A stretch of 41,766 nt of DNA from Variovorax sp. CF313. GTDB lineage: Bacteria > Pseudomonadota > Gammaproteobacteria > Burkholderiales > Burkholderiaceae_C. Within the stretch, counting starts at the first letter, position 1, and each line of letters begins with the position of its first letter. The position numbers and the translations under genes are program-made. The stretch covers positions 1-41,766 of the forward strand of contig NZ_AKIW01000170.1 of NCBI RefSeq assembly GCF_000282635.1, written 5' to 3'. Of the stretch, positions 7,448 through 15,122 are shown piece by piece. The notes under the pieces were generated by a model. The model did not search any database, was not told where the DNA came from, and saw nothing but the letters and a program-made list of their open reading frames with translations.

Positions 7448-8259
7448 GGGCAGTCCGGCCGGTGGAAGGCCGCCTCCATCGCAGCGCCCGCCGGCAGCGG
7501 CCGCTGCATGGCGATGCCGCCTTCGCTCGCATACAGCGTGTCGAGCATCGCGGCCGTGACTTGCGCGGCAGGCAGGTCGAACATCACCTGCCCGTTGCGC
7601 ATGCCGACGATGCGCGGGAACCAGCGCAGCGCCAGGTCCACCGCATGCAGCGAGGCCACCAGCGTGGCCCCTGTCGATTCGCTTTGCGCAACGAGCTGGC
7701 CGACGGCGGCGTCGGCCAGCGTGGGGTCGAGCGCGGACACGGGTTCATCGGCCAGCAGCAGGGCGGGGCGCTGGTACAGGGCGCGCGCGATGCCGACGCG
7801 CTGCAGCTGCCCGCCCGAGAGGCGGTCGCAGCGGTCGAACAGACGGTCTTCCATGGCCAGCCGCGACAGCGCTTCGTGCGCGCCGGCAATGTCCGAGGGA
7901 TAGAACAGCGAACCCAGCGCGCGCAGCGTGGACCATTCGCCGAGCCGGCCCGTGAGCACGGCGGTGACTACGCGCAGGCGTGGCGCGATCGGTGGCGCCT
8001 GGTGCACGGTGCCGATGCGGGCGCGCAGCTTCTTCAGCGCTGCGGCCGGCAACTGCCAGGGCTGTGCGCCCAATGCCTGCACTGCGCCCTCCGTGGGCCG
8101 CAGCGCCGCACCGAGTACGCGCAGCAGCGTGGTCTTGCCGGCACCCGAAGGGCCGATGACGGCGATGCATTCGCCGTCCTGCGCGGCGAGGGTCACTCCG
8201 GCCAGCGCGCGCTGGCCGTTGGCGTGGACCACGCCGATGGCATCGAGGGAGAAGCTCAC
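7444..8259 (-). CDS. PhnC-like ABC ATP-binding protein (candidate selenium oxyanion transporter)
   Basis: This is the ATPase of the PhnCDE-like importer, 271 residues. Walker A GPSGAGKT is at 36-43, and the signature and Walker B follow as LSGGQLQRVGIARAL and LLLADEPVSALDP; note Ala before Asp in Walker B. The first available start is GTG at 8259; I see no good Shine-Dalgarno sequence before it, and the upstream 142-bp gap carries a structured repeat. The gene overlaps the first permease by 4 bases. Family membership suggests phosphonate or phosphite transport, but its place between selD and mnmH argues for a selenium compound. Confidence 0.87.
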   Translation of the reverse strand: MSFSLDAIGVVHANGQRALAGVTLAAQDGECIAVIGPSGAGKTTLLRVLGAALRPTEGAVQALGAQPWQLPAAALKKLRARIGTVHQAPPIAPRLRVVTAVLTGRLGEWSTLRALGSLFYPSDIAGAHEALSRLAMEDRLFDRCDRLSGGQLQRVGIARALYQRPALLLADEPVSALDPTLADAAVGQLVAQSESTGATLVASLHAVDLALRWFPRIVGMRNGQVMFDLPAAQVTAAMLDTLYASEGGIAMQRPLPAGAAMEAAFHRPDCP

Positions 8260-8283
8260 GCTGCGGGGCTTTCGGGGGGCGTT

Positions 8284-8345
8284 CCCTCACCCCAACCCTC
8301 TCCCGCGAGCGGGAGAGGGAGAGGGAGAGGGAGAGGGAGAGGGAG
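8284..8345. repeat. GC-rich hairpin repeat with a GGGAGA hexamer tract
   Basis: CTCTCCCG and CGGGAGAG form a hairpin near 8299-8318, followed by about 5.8 tandem copies of GGGAGA at 8311-8345. The flank (CCCTCACCCCAACCCTCTCC) resembles, in reverse, the left end of the repeat at 33664-33777. It lies between the binding-protein gene and the ATPase gene of the transporter. It could act as an mRNA 3' stabiliser for the upstream gene or as a partial terminator. Confidence 0.65.
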
Positions 8346-8401
8346 CCAAAACCAACGGCCGGACCCTGTATAGGATGAGGGTGCCCCCGCCTTCCAGAAA
8401 A

Positions 8402-9262
8402 TCACTTGATCAAACCCGCCGACTTCCCCGCCGTCTCGATCCCGTCGTAGTTCGACGACTTGGTCGGGATGAACTTGCTCGCACGTTGCAGCGCCATGAT
8501 TTCCTTGTGCGCCGGGTTCGCCGGATCGAGCTTCAGGAACGCGTCGGTCAGCTTCTTCTGCAGCGTGGCGTCCATGCCCGGGCGCACCGTCCAGTTGTAG
8601 TCGTAGTAGGTCGGCGTGGTCGCCAGCACGCGCACCTTGGCGGCGTTGGGGTTCTTCGACTCGACCAGCTTGTCCCACACCGATGCGTTGAGCACGCCTG
8701 CCTCGGCGCGCGATGCGGCCACGAAGGCCACGGTGGCGTCGTGCGCGCCCGAGAAGGCGACCGTCTTGAAGTCCTTCTCGGGGTTGATGCCGGCCTGCAG
8801 CAGGAAGTAGCGCGGCATCAGGCTGCCCGAGGTGGACGAGGGCGCGCCGAAGGCGAAGGTCTTGCCCTTCAGGTCGGCCAGGGTCTTCGCGGTGCTGTCC
8901 ACCGGCACGATGAACTTGCTGGTGAACACCTCGTCTTCTGCGCGCTGCACGATCGGCACCGCGCCGCCGTTGGTGCGAATGCGCGCCTGCACGAAGGTGA
9001 AGCCGCCGAGCCAGGCCAGGTCGATCTTGTTGGTGGCCAGGCCCTCGACCACTGCTGCATAGTCGGTCACGGGCGTGAACTGCACGTCCATGCCGGTCTC
9101 CTTCTTGAGGTAGTCGCCCAGCGGGGTGAACTTGCGCTGCAGCTCGGTGGGCGCCTCGTCGGGAATGGCCGAGACGCGCAGCAGGCCCTGGGCGAGGGCG
9201 CCGAAGCTGGCGACGGAAACGGCGAGCGCGAGCGCCAGCTGGGTGAGAGTTGTCTTCTTCAT
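8402..9262 (-). CDS. PhnD-like periplasmic binding protein (putative selenate/selenite ABC transporter)
   Basis: This 286-residue protein starts MKKTTLTQLALALAV and has a signal peptide ending near residue 25 (GALAQ). The mature part is a PhnD/PtxB-type oxyanion-binding fold, seen in IDLAWLGGFTFVQA and in FAFGAPSSTSGSLMPRYFLL, where Ser/Thr-rich loops bind the anion in the family. I recall a named subfamily, putative selenate ABC transporter substrate-binding protein, defined by its place next to selD and mnmH; the neighbourhood here fits exactly. It is the first gene of the minus-strand transporter operon and is divergent from selD. Alternative cargo: phosphite, phosphonate or sulfonate. Confidence 0.85.
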   Translation of the reverse strand: MKKTTLTQLALALAVSVASFGALAQGLLRVSAIPDEAPTELQRKFTPLGDYLKKETGMDVQFTPVTDYAAVVEGLATNKIDLAWLGGFTFVQARIRTNGGAVPIVQRAEDEVFTSKFIVPVDSTAKTLADLKGKTFAFGAPSSTSGSLMPRYFLLQAGINPEKDFKTVAFSGAHDATVAFVAASRAEAGVLNASVWDKLVESKNPNAAKVRVLATTPTYYDYNWTVRPGMDATLQKKLTDAFLKLDPANPAHKEIMALQRASKFIPTKSSNYDGIETAGKSAGLIK

Positions 9263-9311
9263 GGATGTGCCTCGAAAACGTGCAGCGGGTACGGGAAAGG
9301 TAAGGACGGGA

Positions 9312-9339
9312 TTGTAGAAAGCGGGGCCGCTTCGATAAT
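9312..9339 (+). promoter_or_regulatory. Candidate selD promoter with a palindrome in its spacer
   Basis: TTGTAG (9312-9317) and GATAAT (9334-9339) are separated by 16 bp and resemble -35 and -10 boxes. The spacer holds a perfect inverted repeat, AAGCGG (9319-9324) and CCGCTT (9327-9332). A start about 7 nt after the -10 box would fall on the ATG at 9346, implying a leaderless selD mRNA or use of the in-frame ATG at 9361. Confidence 0.45.
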
Positions 9340-9345
9340 CGGCCC

Positions 9346-10413
9346 ATGAACCCAACGCTCATGAACCCGCTCGCGCCCTTGCGCCTCACGAGTTTTTCGC
9401 ACGGCGGTGGCTGTGGCTGCAAGATCGCGCCCGGCGTGCTGTCGCAGATCCTGAAGAACCACGCCGGCGGCATGATTCCGCCCGAACTCATGGTGGGCAT
9501 CGAGACCGCCGACGACGCGGCTGTGTACAGGCTCAACGACCAGCAGGCACTGATCGCGACCACCGACTTCTTCATGCCCATCGTGGACGATCCCTACGAG
9601 TTCGGCCGCATCGCCGCGACCAACGCGATCAGCGACGTGTACGCGATGGGCGGCCGGCCGATCATGGCGCTGGCCCTGGTGGCCATGCCGATCAACCAGC
9701 TGCCGGTGGAAGTCATCGCAGAGATCGTACGCGGCGGGCAGGACGTGTGCCGCTCAGCTGGCATCCCGATTGCCGGCGGCCACACCATCGATTCGGTCGA
9801 ACCGATCTACGGCCTCGTCGCGATGGGTCTGGTGCACCCGGACCGCGTGCGGCGCAATGCCGATGCGAAGGCGGGCGACGTGCTGGTGCTGGGCAAGCCG
9901 CTGGGCGTGGGCGTGCTGTCGGCCGCGCTCAAGAAGGAGCAACTGTCCGAGACGGGCTACCGCCAGCTGATCGAGAACACGACGAAGCTCAACACGCCGG
10001 GCATCGCGCTGTCGGCGCTCGACGGCGTGCACGCACTGACCGACGTCACGGGCTTCGGGCTGGCGGGCCACACGCTCGAACTGGCGCGCGGCGCAAAGCT
10101 GAGGGCGGTGGTCGAGTGGTCGAAGGTGCCGTTGCTCGACAACGTGGTGGCGATGGCTGGCGCAGGATTCGTGACTGGCGCCTCGGGGCGCAACTGGGCG
10201 GGTTATGGCGCAGAGATCGAACTCGCAGCCGGCCTGCCGGCCACCGCGCAGAACTTGCTGAGCGATCCGCAGACATCGGGCGGCCTGCTCGTGAGCTGTG
10301 CGCCCGAAGCGGTCGATGCGGTGCTGAAGATCTTCCGCGACGAAGGCTTTGCGCGAGCGGCGGTCATAGGCCGTGTGGAGGCTGGTGAACCCTCGTTGCG
10401 CGTGATTTCGTAG
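9346..10413 (+). CDS. selD: Selenide, water dikinase (selenophosphate synthase) SelD
   Basis: SelD makes selenophosphate from selenide and ATP, the selenium donor for MnmH and, where present, for selenocysteine synthesis. The 355-residue product has the N-terminal SHGGGCGCK, with Cys23, Cys25 and Lys26 corresponding to E. coli Cys17, Cys19 and Lys20. The catalytic first position is Cys, not selenocysteine. TTDFFMPIVDDPYEFGRIAATNAISD and DPQTSGGLL match the family core. A second in-frame ATG at 9361 is possible; the first 5 residues are not conserved. It is divergent from the PhnD-like gene with 83 bp between starts. No selA, selB or selC is in the window, so selenation of tRNA is the only selenium use shown here. 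Confidence 0.97.
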   Translation: MNPTLMNPLAPLRLTSFSHGGGCGCKIAPGVLSQILKNHAGGMIPPELMVGIETADDAAVYRLNDQQALIATTDFFMPIVDDPYEFGRIAATNAISDVYAMGGRPIMALALVAMPINQLPVEVIAEIVRGGQDVCRSAGIPIAGGHTIDSVEPIYGLVAMGLVHPDRVRRNADAKAGDVLVLGKPLGVGVLSAALKKEQLSETGYRQLIENTTKLNTPGIALSALDGVHALTDVTGFGLAGHTLELARGAKLRAVVEWSKVPLLDNVVAMAGAGFVTGASGRNWAGYGAEIELAAGLPATAQNLLSDPQTSGGLLVSCAPEAVDAVLKIFRDEGFARAAVIGRVEAGEPSLRVIS

Positions 10414-10428
10414 CCCCCGGGCATTTCT

Positions 10429-10459
10429 CCCACCCCTTCCGGGGGAGGGAAGGGGTGGG
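10429..10459. terminator. 12-bp stem-loop between selD and the lipoprotein gene
   Basis: CCCACCCCTTCC (10429-10440) pairs perfectly with GGAAGGGGTGGG (10448-10459) across a 7-nt loop. It sits between convergent genes and could end both transcripts, although no T-tract follows. Its sequence is related to the GC-rich repeats at 8284, 33664 and 37733. Confidence 0.5.
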
Positions 10460-10497
10460 GGCAAGCGGCGCTCGATAGCTGGATCTGGCGGCCGGCG

Positions 10498-10725
10498 CTA
10501 CTTGGGCGCCGCAGCGTCGCCGCCGCTCGGCGCGGGTGCCGCGCCGCCGGAGGAACTGCCGCCATTCGGGCCGCTCATGCCGCCGACACCGGAGTCGGCG
10601 GGCCTGACGCCCGCCGGGCTCGCGCCGGTCACCTTCGGTGCGGGGGGTTTGGGATCGCAGGCACTGGCCAGCACACCTGCAACCAGGCACAGGCCGACGA
10701 TCTGCAAGCGCTGGCATCGTGGCAT
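10498..10725 (-). CDS. Small putative lipoprotein
   Basis: This 75-residue protein starts MPRCQRLQIVGLCLVAGV, a hydrophobic signal segment ending in LASAC at about residues 19-23, a loose lipobox. The rest is Pro/Gly/Ser/Ala-rich and has no fold I recognise (DPKPPAPKVTG, then GGMSGPNGGSSSGGAAPAP). AAGGAG just before the ATG is a strong ribosome binding site, which supports a real gene despite the small size. It is convergent with selD. Function is unknown; disordered periplasmic lipoproteins of this kind are common. Confidence 0.62.
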   Translation of the reverse strand: MPRCQRLQIVGLCLVAGVLASACDPKPPAPKVTGASPAGVRPADSGVGGMSGPNGGSSSGGAAPAPSGGDAAAPK

Positions 10726-10929
10726 AGACACTCCTTGAGGAAGGATGGTCCGACAAACAAACTGGCTGTTTTTCTTGCCTCGTCCTTCGCTCGCCGAAGG
10801 CCCGGTTTGCGACAGAACGGGGTGTGTTTGTCGCATCATGCGGCAGCATCCAGTCGGGATCAAGGGGCGCAAGGGCGCAATAACCCTTGGAGCCGGCCGT
10901 GCCCCCGACTGTCGGCTATCGTTCGCGCC

Positions 10930-13446
10930 ATGAATGCCTCCCTCCGCCTGGGTTGGCGCACGCTCTGGCGCGACCTGCGCGCCGGCGAGCTGCGCCTGTT
11001 GATCGTCGCCGTGCTGCTGGCCGTGGCTGCGCTCACGGCCGTCGGCTTCTTCGCCGACCGGCTGCAGGGTGGGCTGAAGCGCGATGCGCGCCAGTTGCTG
11101 GGCGGCGATGCGGTGATCGTCAGCGACAACCCGACCCCCGCTGCCTTCGTGGCGCAGGCCAGGGCGCTCGGCCTGGAAGGTTCCGGCACCTACGGCTTCC
11201 CGACCATGGCCCGGGCCGAAGATGCGCAGGGCGGCGCCAGCAAGCTGGTGGCGCTCAAGGCCGTGGCCGCGGGCTATCCGCTGCGCGGCAGCCTTTTGAC
11301 CTCGGCCACCCTCGAAGGCCCCGGCAAGGCGACGCGAGACATCCCACCGCCGGGCGAGGTGTGGGTCGATGCCTCGCTGCTCGACTCGCTCGCGCTCAAG
11401 GTCGGCGACACGCTGCTGCTTGGCGATGCCGGCCTGCGCGTCGGCCGCGTCATCACGCTGGAGCCCGACCGCGGCGCCGGCTTCATGAGCTTCTCGCCGC
11501 GCGTGATGATCAACCAGGCCGACGTCGCGCGCACTGCGCTCGTGCAGCCGGCCAGCCGTGTCGGCTACCGCTATGCGGTGGCGGGCAGCGACGCGGCGGT
11601 GAAGCGTTTTTCCGACTGGGCCGACGCCACCATCAAGAAGGGCGAGCTGCGCGGCGTGCGGCTCGATTCCTTCGAGGGCGGCCGGCCCGAGATGCGCCAG
11701 ACGCTGGACCGCGCCGAGAAATTCCTGAGCCTGGTCGCGCTGCTCGCCGCTCTGCTGTCGGCCGTGGCGGTGGCGCTGGCCGCGCGCGGCTTCGCGGCCA
11801 GCCACCTCGACGACTGCGCGATGCTGCGCGTGCTGGGCCAGAGCCAGCGCACCATCGCCGTCGCCTATGCCTTCGAGTTCGCGGTGATCGGCATCGTGGC
11901 CAGCGCGCTCGGCGTGGCGATCGGCTTCGCGGTGCACTACGTGTTCGTGCTGCTGCTGGCCGGGCTGGTCGAAACCGCGCTGCCCGCAGCCACGCTGTGG
12001 CCGGTGGCCTTCGGACTGGGCATGGGGCTCACGCTGTTGTTCGCCTTCGGCCTGCCGCCGGTGCTGCAACTGGCCCGCGTGCCGCCGCTGCGCGTGATCC
12101 GGCGCGATGTCGGCGGCCTCAAGCCCGCTTCGCTCGCGGTGCTGGGTGTCGGCGTCGCGGGCTTCGCGGCGCTGCTGATGGCGGCCAGCAGCGACATCAA
12201 GCTGGGCCTCATTGCCGTCGGCGGCTTCGCGGGCGCGGTGGCCGTGTTCGCGCTCCTGAGCTGGCTCGCTGTGAAGGTGCTGCGCCGCAGCGTCAACGAA
12301 ACCACCGCGCCGCGCTGGCTGGTGCTGGCCACGCGGCAGATCTCGGCGCGGCCGGCGTATGCGGTGGTGCAGGTCAGTGCGCTGTCGGTGGGGCTGCTGG
12401 CGCTGGTGCTGCTGGTGCTGCTGCGCACCGACCTCGTCGCGAGCTGGCGCCAGGCCACGCCGCCCGACGCGCCGAACCGCTTCGTCATCAACGTCATGCC
12501 CGACCAGAGCGACGCCTTCCAGAAGTCGCTGCGTGATGCGGGCGTGCGCAAGTTCGACTGGTATCCCATGATCCGCGGCCGCCTCGTGGCCATCAACGAC
12601 AAGCCGGTGTCGCCCGACGACTACGCCGAGGACCGCGCCAAGCGGCTGGTGGACCGCGAGTTCAACCTCAGCAACAGCGTGGCTGCACCTGCGCACAACA
12701 GCATCACGGCCGGCAAGTGGACGCCGGATGCAGCCGGCGAAGTGAGCGTGGAAGAGGGCCTGGCCGAGACACTCGGCCTCAAGCTCGGCGACTCGCTGCG
12801 CTTCGACATCGGCGGCACGCAGAGCGAGGCGCGCATCACCTCGCTGCGCAAGGTCGACTGGGGCTCGATGCATGCCAACTTCTTTGTCATGTACACGGTG
12901 GCTTCGCTGGCCGATGTGCCCACCACCTACATGGGCGCCTTCCGCGCGCCCGAGACGCGGGGCTTCGACAACGCGCTGGTGCGCAGCTATCCGAACGTCA
13001 CCAACGTGGACATGAGCGCCACCATCAACCAGGTGCAGCGTGTGCTCGACCAGGTGATCCGCGCGGTCGAATTCCTGTTCGGCTTCACGCTCGCGGCCGG
13101 GCTGGTGGTGCTGTTCGCGGCTGTCACGGCCACGCGCGAGGAGCGCGCGCGCGAGTTCGCGGTGATGCGCGCGGTGGGCGCGCGTGCCAGCCTGCTGCGG
13201 CAGGTGCAGCGCGCCGAGCTGGCGGGTGTCGGCCTGCTTGCGGGTTTTCTCGCGAGCATCGTGGCTTCGGCGATCGGCTGGGCCCTGGCGCGCTATGTGT
13301 TCGAGTTCACGTGGAGGGCCTCGCCCATCGTGCCGGTGGCCGGTGCGCTGGCCGGCGCGGTGCTCGCGCTGGGAGCCGGATGGTGGGGCCTGCGCGACGT
13401 GCTGCGCCGCCCGGTGGTCGACACGCTGCGCCGCGCTGCCGAGTAG
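10930..13446 (+). CDS. FtsX-like ABC transporter permease (YbbP family)
   Basis: The 838-residue inner-membrane protein resembles E. coli YbbP (about 800 residues): an N-terminal membrane helix (LRLLIVAVLLAVAALTAVGFFA), a large periplasmic domain, a central set of membrane segments, a second periplasmic domain and a C-terminal FtsX domain with three segments (about 715-830). The family exports or extracts lipophilic substrates using a separate ATPase of the YbbA/LolD type. No such ATPase is adjacent here. ATG 10930 begins the conserved N-terminus; the frame extends upstream but into the 204-bp gap after the lipoprotein gene. That gap holds a short hairpin (CCTTCG/CGAAGG, 10784-10800) and no visible gene. 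Confidence 0.88.
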   Translation: MNASLRLGWRTLWRDLRAGELRLLIVAVLLAVAALTAVGFFADRLQGGLKRDARQLLGGDAVIVSDNPTPAAFVAQARALGLEGSGTYGFPTMARAEDAQGGASKLVALKAVAAGYPLRGSLLTSATLEGPGKATRDIPPPGEVWVDASLLDSLALKVGDTLLLGDAGLRVGRVITLEPDRGAGFMSFSPRVMINQADVARTALVQPASRVGYRYAVAGSDAAVKRFSDWADATIKKGELRGVRLDSFEGGRPEMRQTLDRAEKFLSLVALLAALLSAVAVALAARGFAASHLDDCAMLRVLGQSQRTIAVAYAFEFAVIGIVASALGVAIGFAVHYVFVLLLAGLVETALPAATLWPVAFGLGMGLTLLFAFGLPPVLQLARVPPLRVIRRDVGGLKPASLAVLGVGVAGFAALLMAASSDIKLGLIAVGGFAGAVAVFALLSWLAVKVLRRSVNETTAPRWLVLATRQISARPAYAVVQVSALSVGLLALVLLVLLRTDLVASWRQATPPDAPNRFVINVMPDQSDAFQKSLRDAGVRKFDWYPMIRGRLVAINDKPVSPDDYAEDRAKRLVDREFNLSNSVAAPAHNSITAGKWTPDAAGEVSVEEGLAETLGLKLGDSLRFDIGGTQSEARITSLRKVDWGSMHANFFVMYTVASLADVPTTYMGAFRAPETRGFDNALVRSYPNVTNVDMSATINQVQRVLDQVIRAVEFLFGFTLAAGLVVLFAAVTATREERAREFAVMRAVGARASLLRQVQRAELAGVGLLAGFLASIVASAIGWALARYVFEFTWRASPIVPVAGALAGAVLALGAGWWGLRDVLRRPVVDTLRRAAE

Positions 13447-13473
13447 CAAACTTTTTCTTCGGATTCGGGCCGG

Positions 13474-13510
13474 ACGGGGCCGGGGAATGCAATACATTCC
13501 CCGGCCCCGT
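13474..13510. other. Perfect 16-bp palindrome with a 5-nt loop
   Basis: The arms at 13474-13489 and 13495-13510 pair at all 16 positions around CAATA. The element starts 28 bp after the permease stop and ends 25 bp before the ATPase start. No T-run follows on either strand, so it is not a classical terminator. It could be a terminator of a weaker kind, an operator or an mRNA structure controlling the ATPase gene. Confidence 0.6.
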
Positions 13511-13535
13511 ATTCAATTCAGAAGAAGCTTTCTAC

Positions 13536-15122
13536 ATGCGCTTGGCGTCATTCCAGATCACCAACTTTCGCTCGATCAACGACAGCGGCCTCATCGATTC
13601 CACACAGCAGATCACGGCGGTCCTCGGACGGAATGACAGCGGTAAATCGAACCTGCTGCGCGCACTCCACAGCCTGAACCCGGCAGAGGGCCTGGCCGAA
13701 CTCAGCCCCATCAAGGACTTCCCGCGCCACCGGCGGCTCGAGGAGTGCACTGGCGAAACGCCGGTCGTCTTCGCGCGCTGGAGCCTCGACGAAAGCGAGC
13801 AGGCCGAGCTGGCCGGGATCCTGCCGCGCGCGGCGGGCGTGCGCCACGTCACGGCGGCCCGCGGCTATGCCGCCGCGCGCCGGGCCGGGCTCGAAGGGCT
13901 CAATGCGCTGTCGCTCGACGTGAGCGACATCAAGGGCAAGGTCCGCAAGATCGTGCCGGCCGTCAAGGCCGCCGCCGAGAAGGTCGCCGAGGAAGCGAAG
14001 GCAACGCTCGAGCAGGAGGCCGACACCTTCGACGCCGCGATGATCATGAGCCCCGACTACATCAAGTGGTCGGCCGGCGCGGTCAAGGCGGCGCAGGCCC
14101 TGCGCAAGGCGCTGGCCGCGGCGGGTGCCGAACTCAGCGACAAGCAGGAGCAGATGCTGGCCGAGCTGGAAGACATGGCCCTGTCCATCTCCAACGACAC
14201 GCCCGCGCTCGCCCGCGCGCAGGCCTGGGTGCTCGAGAAGCTGCCGCGCTTCATCTACGTCGACGAGTACCCGGCGCTGCCCGGCCGCCAGAACATCGCC
14301 GAGTACCTTGGGCGCCAGGGCTGGGGGCAGCTCACGCTCGCGCAGCAGAGCTTCGGCAAGCTGTGCAAGGTCGCGGGGCTCGATCCGCAGCAGCTGCAGG
14401 ACTTGCTGGAAAAGAACGACCAGGCCACGCGCAACCAGCTCGCCAATCGCGCGGGCTCGGTGGTGACGGCCGAGGTCCGCCGCTTGTGGAAGGACCGTGC
14501 GCTGAAGGTGCGCTTCAACCTCGACGGGCAGTACCTCGACACGCTGGTGTCCGACCCGAACGGCGCCTACGAGGTCGAAGTGAACCTCGACGAGCGCAGC
14601 CGCGGCTTCCAGTGGTTCTTCTCGTTCTACATCGCGTTCTTTGCTGACACGAAGGGCGGGCGTGCGGAAGACGCGGTGCTGCTGCTGGACGAACCCGGGC
14701 TGCACCTGCACCCGCACTCGCAGGCCGACCTGCTGGCGCACTTCGAGAAAGACTTCGGCAACCAGATCATCTACACCACGCACTCGCCGTTCATGGTGCC
14801 TGCGCATCGGCTCGACTCGGTGCGCACGGCCAGCCTCGGCGAGACCAGCGGCACCACTGTGAGCAATGCCGCGGAGGGCGACGAGCGCACGCTGTTCCCG
14901 CTGAAGGCTGCACTGGCACTGAGCCGGCTTGGGAGCGAGCCGGTGGAGGTGGAGGCCGCGAAGGCCGTGGCTGTGAAGGCGGAGCCGACGAAGCCGGCGG
15001 CTGCAAGAACGGTGACTGCAGAGGGCGTGAAGCCTGTCAGGGCGGCCAAGCCCGTGGAGGTGATGCCTGCCGCCGTGGCCGCGCCTGCCGAGGCGGTCGC
15101 CGAGCAGGTGGAACCGGGCTGA
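13536..15122 (+). CDS. OLD-like AAA/ABC ATPase lacking a visible TOPRIM domain
   Basis: The 528-residue product has an N-terminal RecF/SMC-type ATPase start (FQITNFRSINDSGL) with Walker A GRNDSGKS at 31-38, a middle helical section rich in Ala, Glu and Lys (about 125-230), a signature-like SRGFQWFFSFYIAF, Walker B LLLDEPGLHLHP with Asp385-Glu386, and His416 in THSPFM. In OLD-family nucleases a TOPRIM domain follows the TLFPL region. Here TLFPLKAAL (about 454-462) is followed instead by a tail of about 66 residues rich in Ala, Val, Lys, Pro and Glu. It is therefore an ATPase without an obvious nuclease. The role could be DNA repair, phage defence or something else; I cannot tell which. Confidence 0.85.
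   Translation: MRLASFQITNFRSINDSGLIDSTQQITAVLGRNDSGKSNLLRALHSLNPAEGLAELSPIKDFPRHRRLEECTGETPVVFARWSLDESEQAELAGILPRAAGVRHVTAARGYAAARRAGLEGLNALSLDVSDIKGKVRKIVPAVKAAAEKVAEEAKATLEQEADTFDAAMIMSPDYIKWSAGAVKAAQALRKALAAAGAELSDKQEQMLAELEDMALSISNDTPALARAQAWVLEKLPRFIYVDEYPALPGRQNIAEYLGRQGWGQLTLAQQSFGKLCKVAGLDPQQLQDLLEKNDQATRNQLANRAGSVVTAEVRRLWKDRALKVRFNLDGQYLDTLVSDPNGAYEVEVNLDERSRGFQWFFSFYIAFFADTKGGRAEDAVLLLDEPGLHLHPHSQADLLAHFEKDFGNQIIYTTHSPFMVPAHRLDSVRTASLGETSGTTVSNAAEGDERTLFPLKAALALSRLGSEPVEVEAAKAVAVKAEPTKPAAARTVTAEGVKPVRAAKPVEVMPAAVAAPAEAVAEQVEPG

Noticed and set aside
8311..8345. Tandem repeats as a CRISPR array
   Set aside because: The unit is 6 bp with no spacers; this is a simple-sequence tract.
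5820..9262. Phosphonate uptake and degradation locus
   Set aside because: The transporter looks like PhnCDE, but no C-P lyase, phosphonatase or phosphite dehydrogenase gene is near, whereas selenium genes flank it on both sides.
10498..13497. A 999-codon minus-strand open frame covering the permease gene
   Set aside because: Antisense shadow of a conserved membrane protein. Only its last 75 codons, outside that gene, are accepted, as a small lipoprotein.
13536..15122. Complete OLD-family nuclease
   Set aside because: No TOPRIM motif is visible after the ATPase core, and the C-terminal tail is low-complexity.
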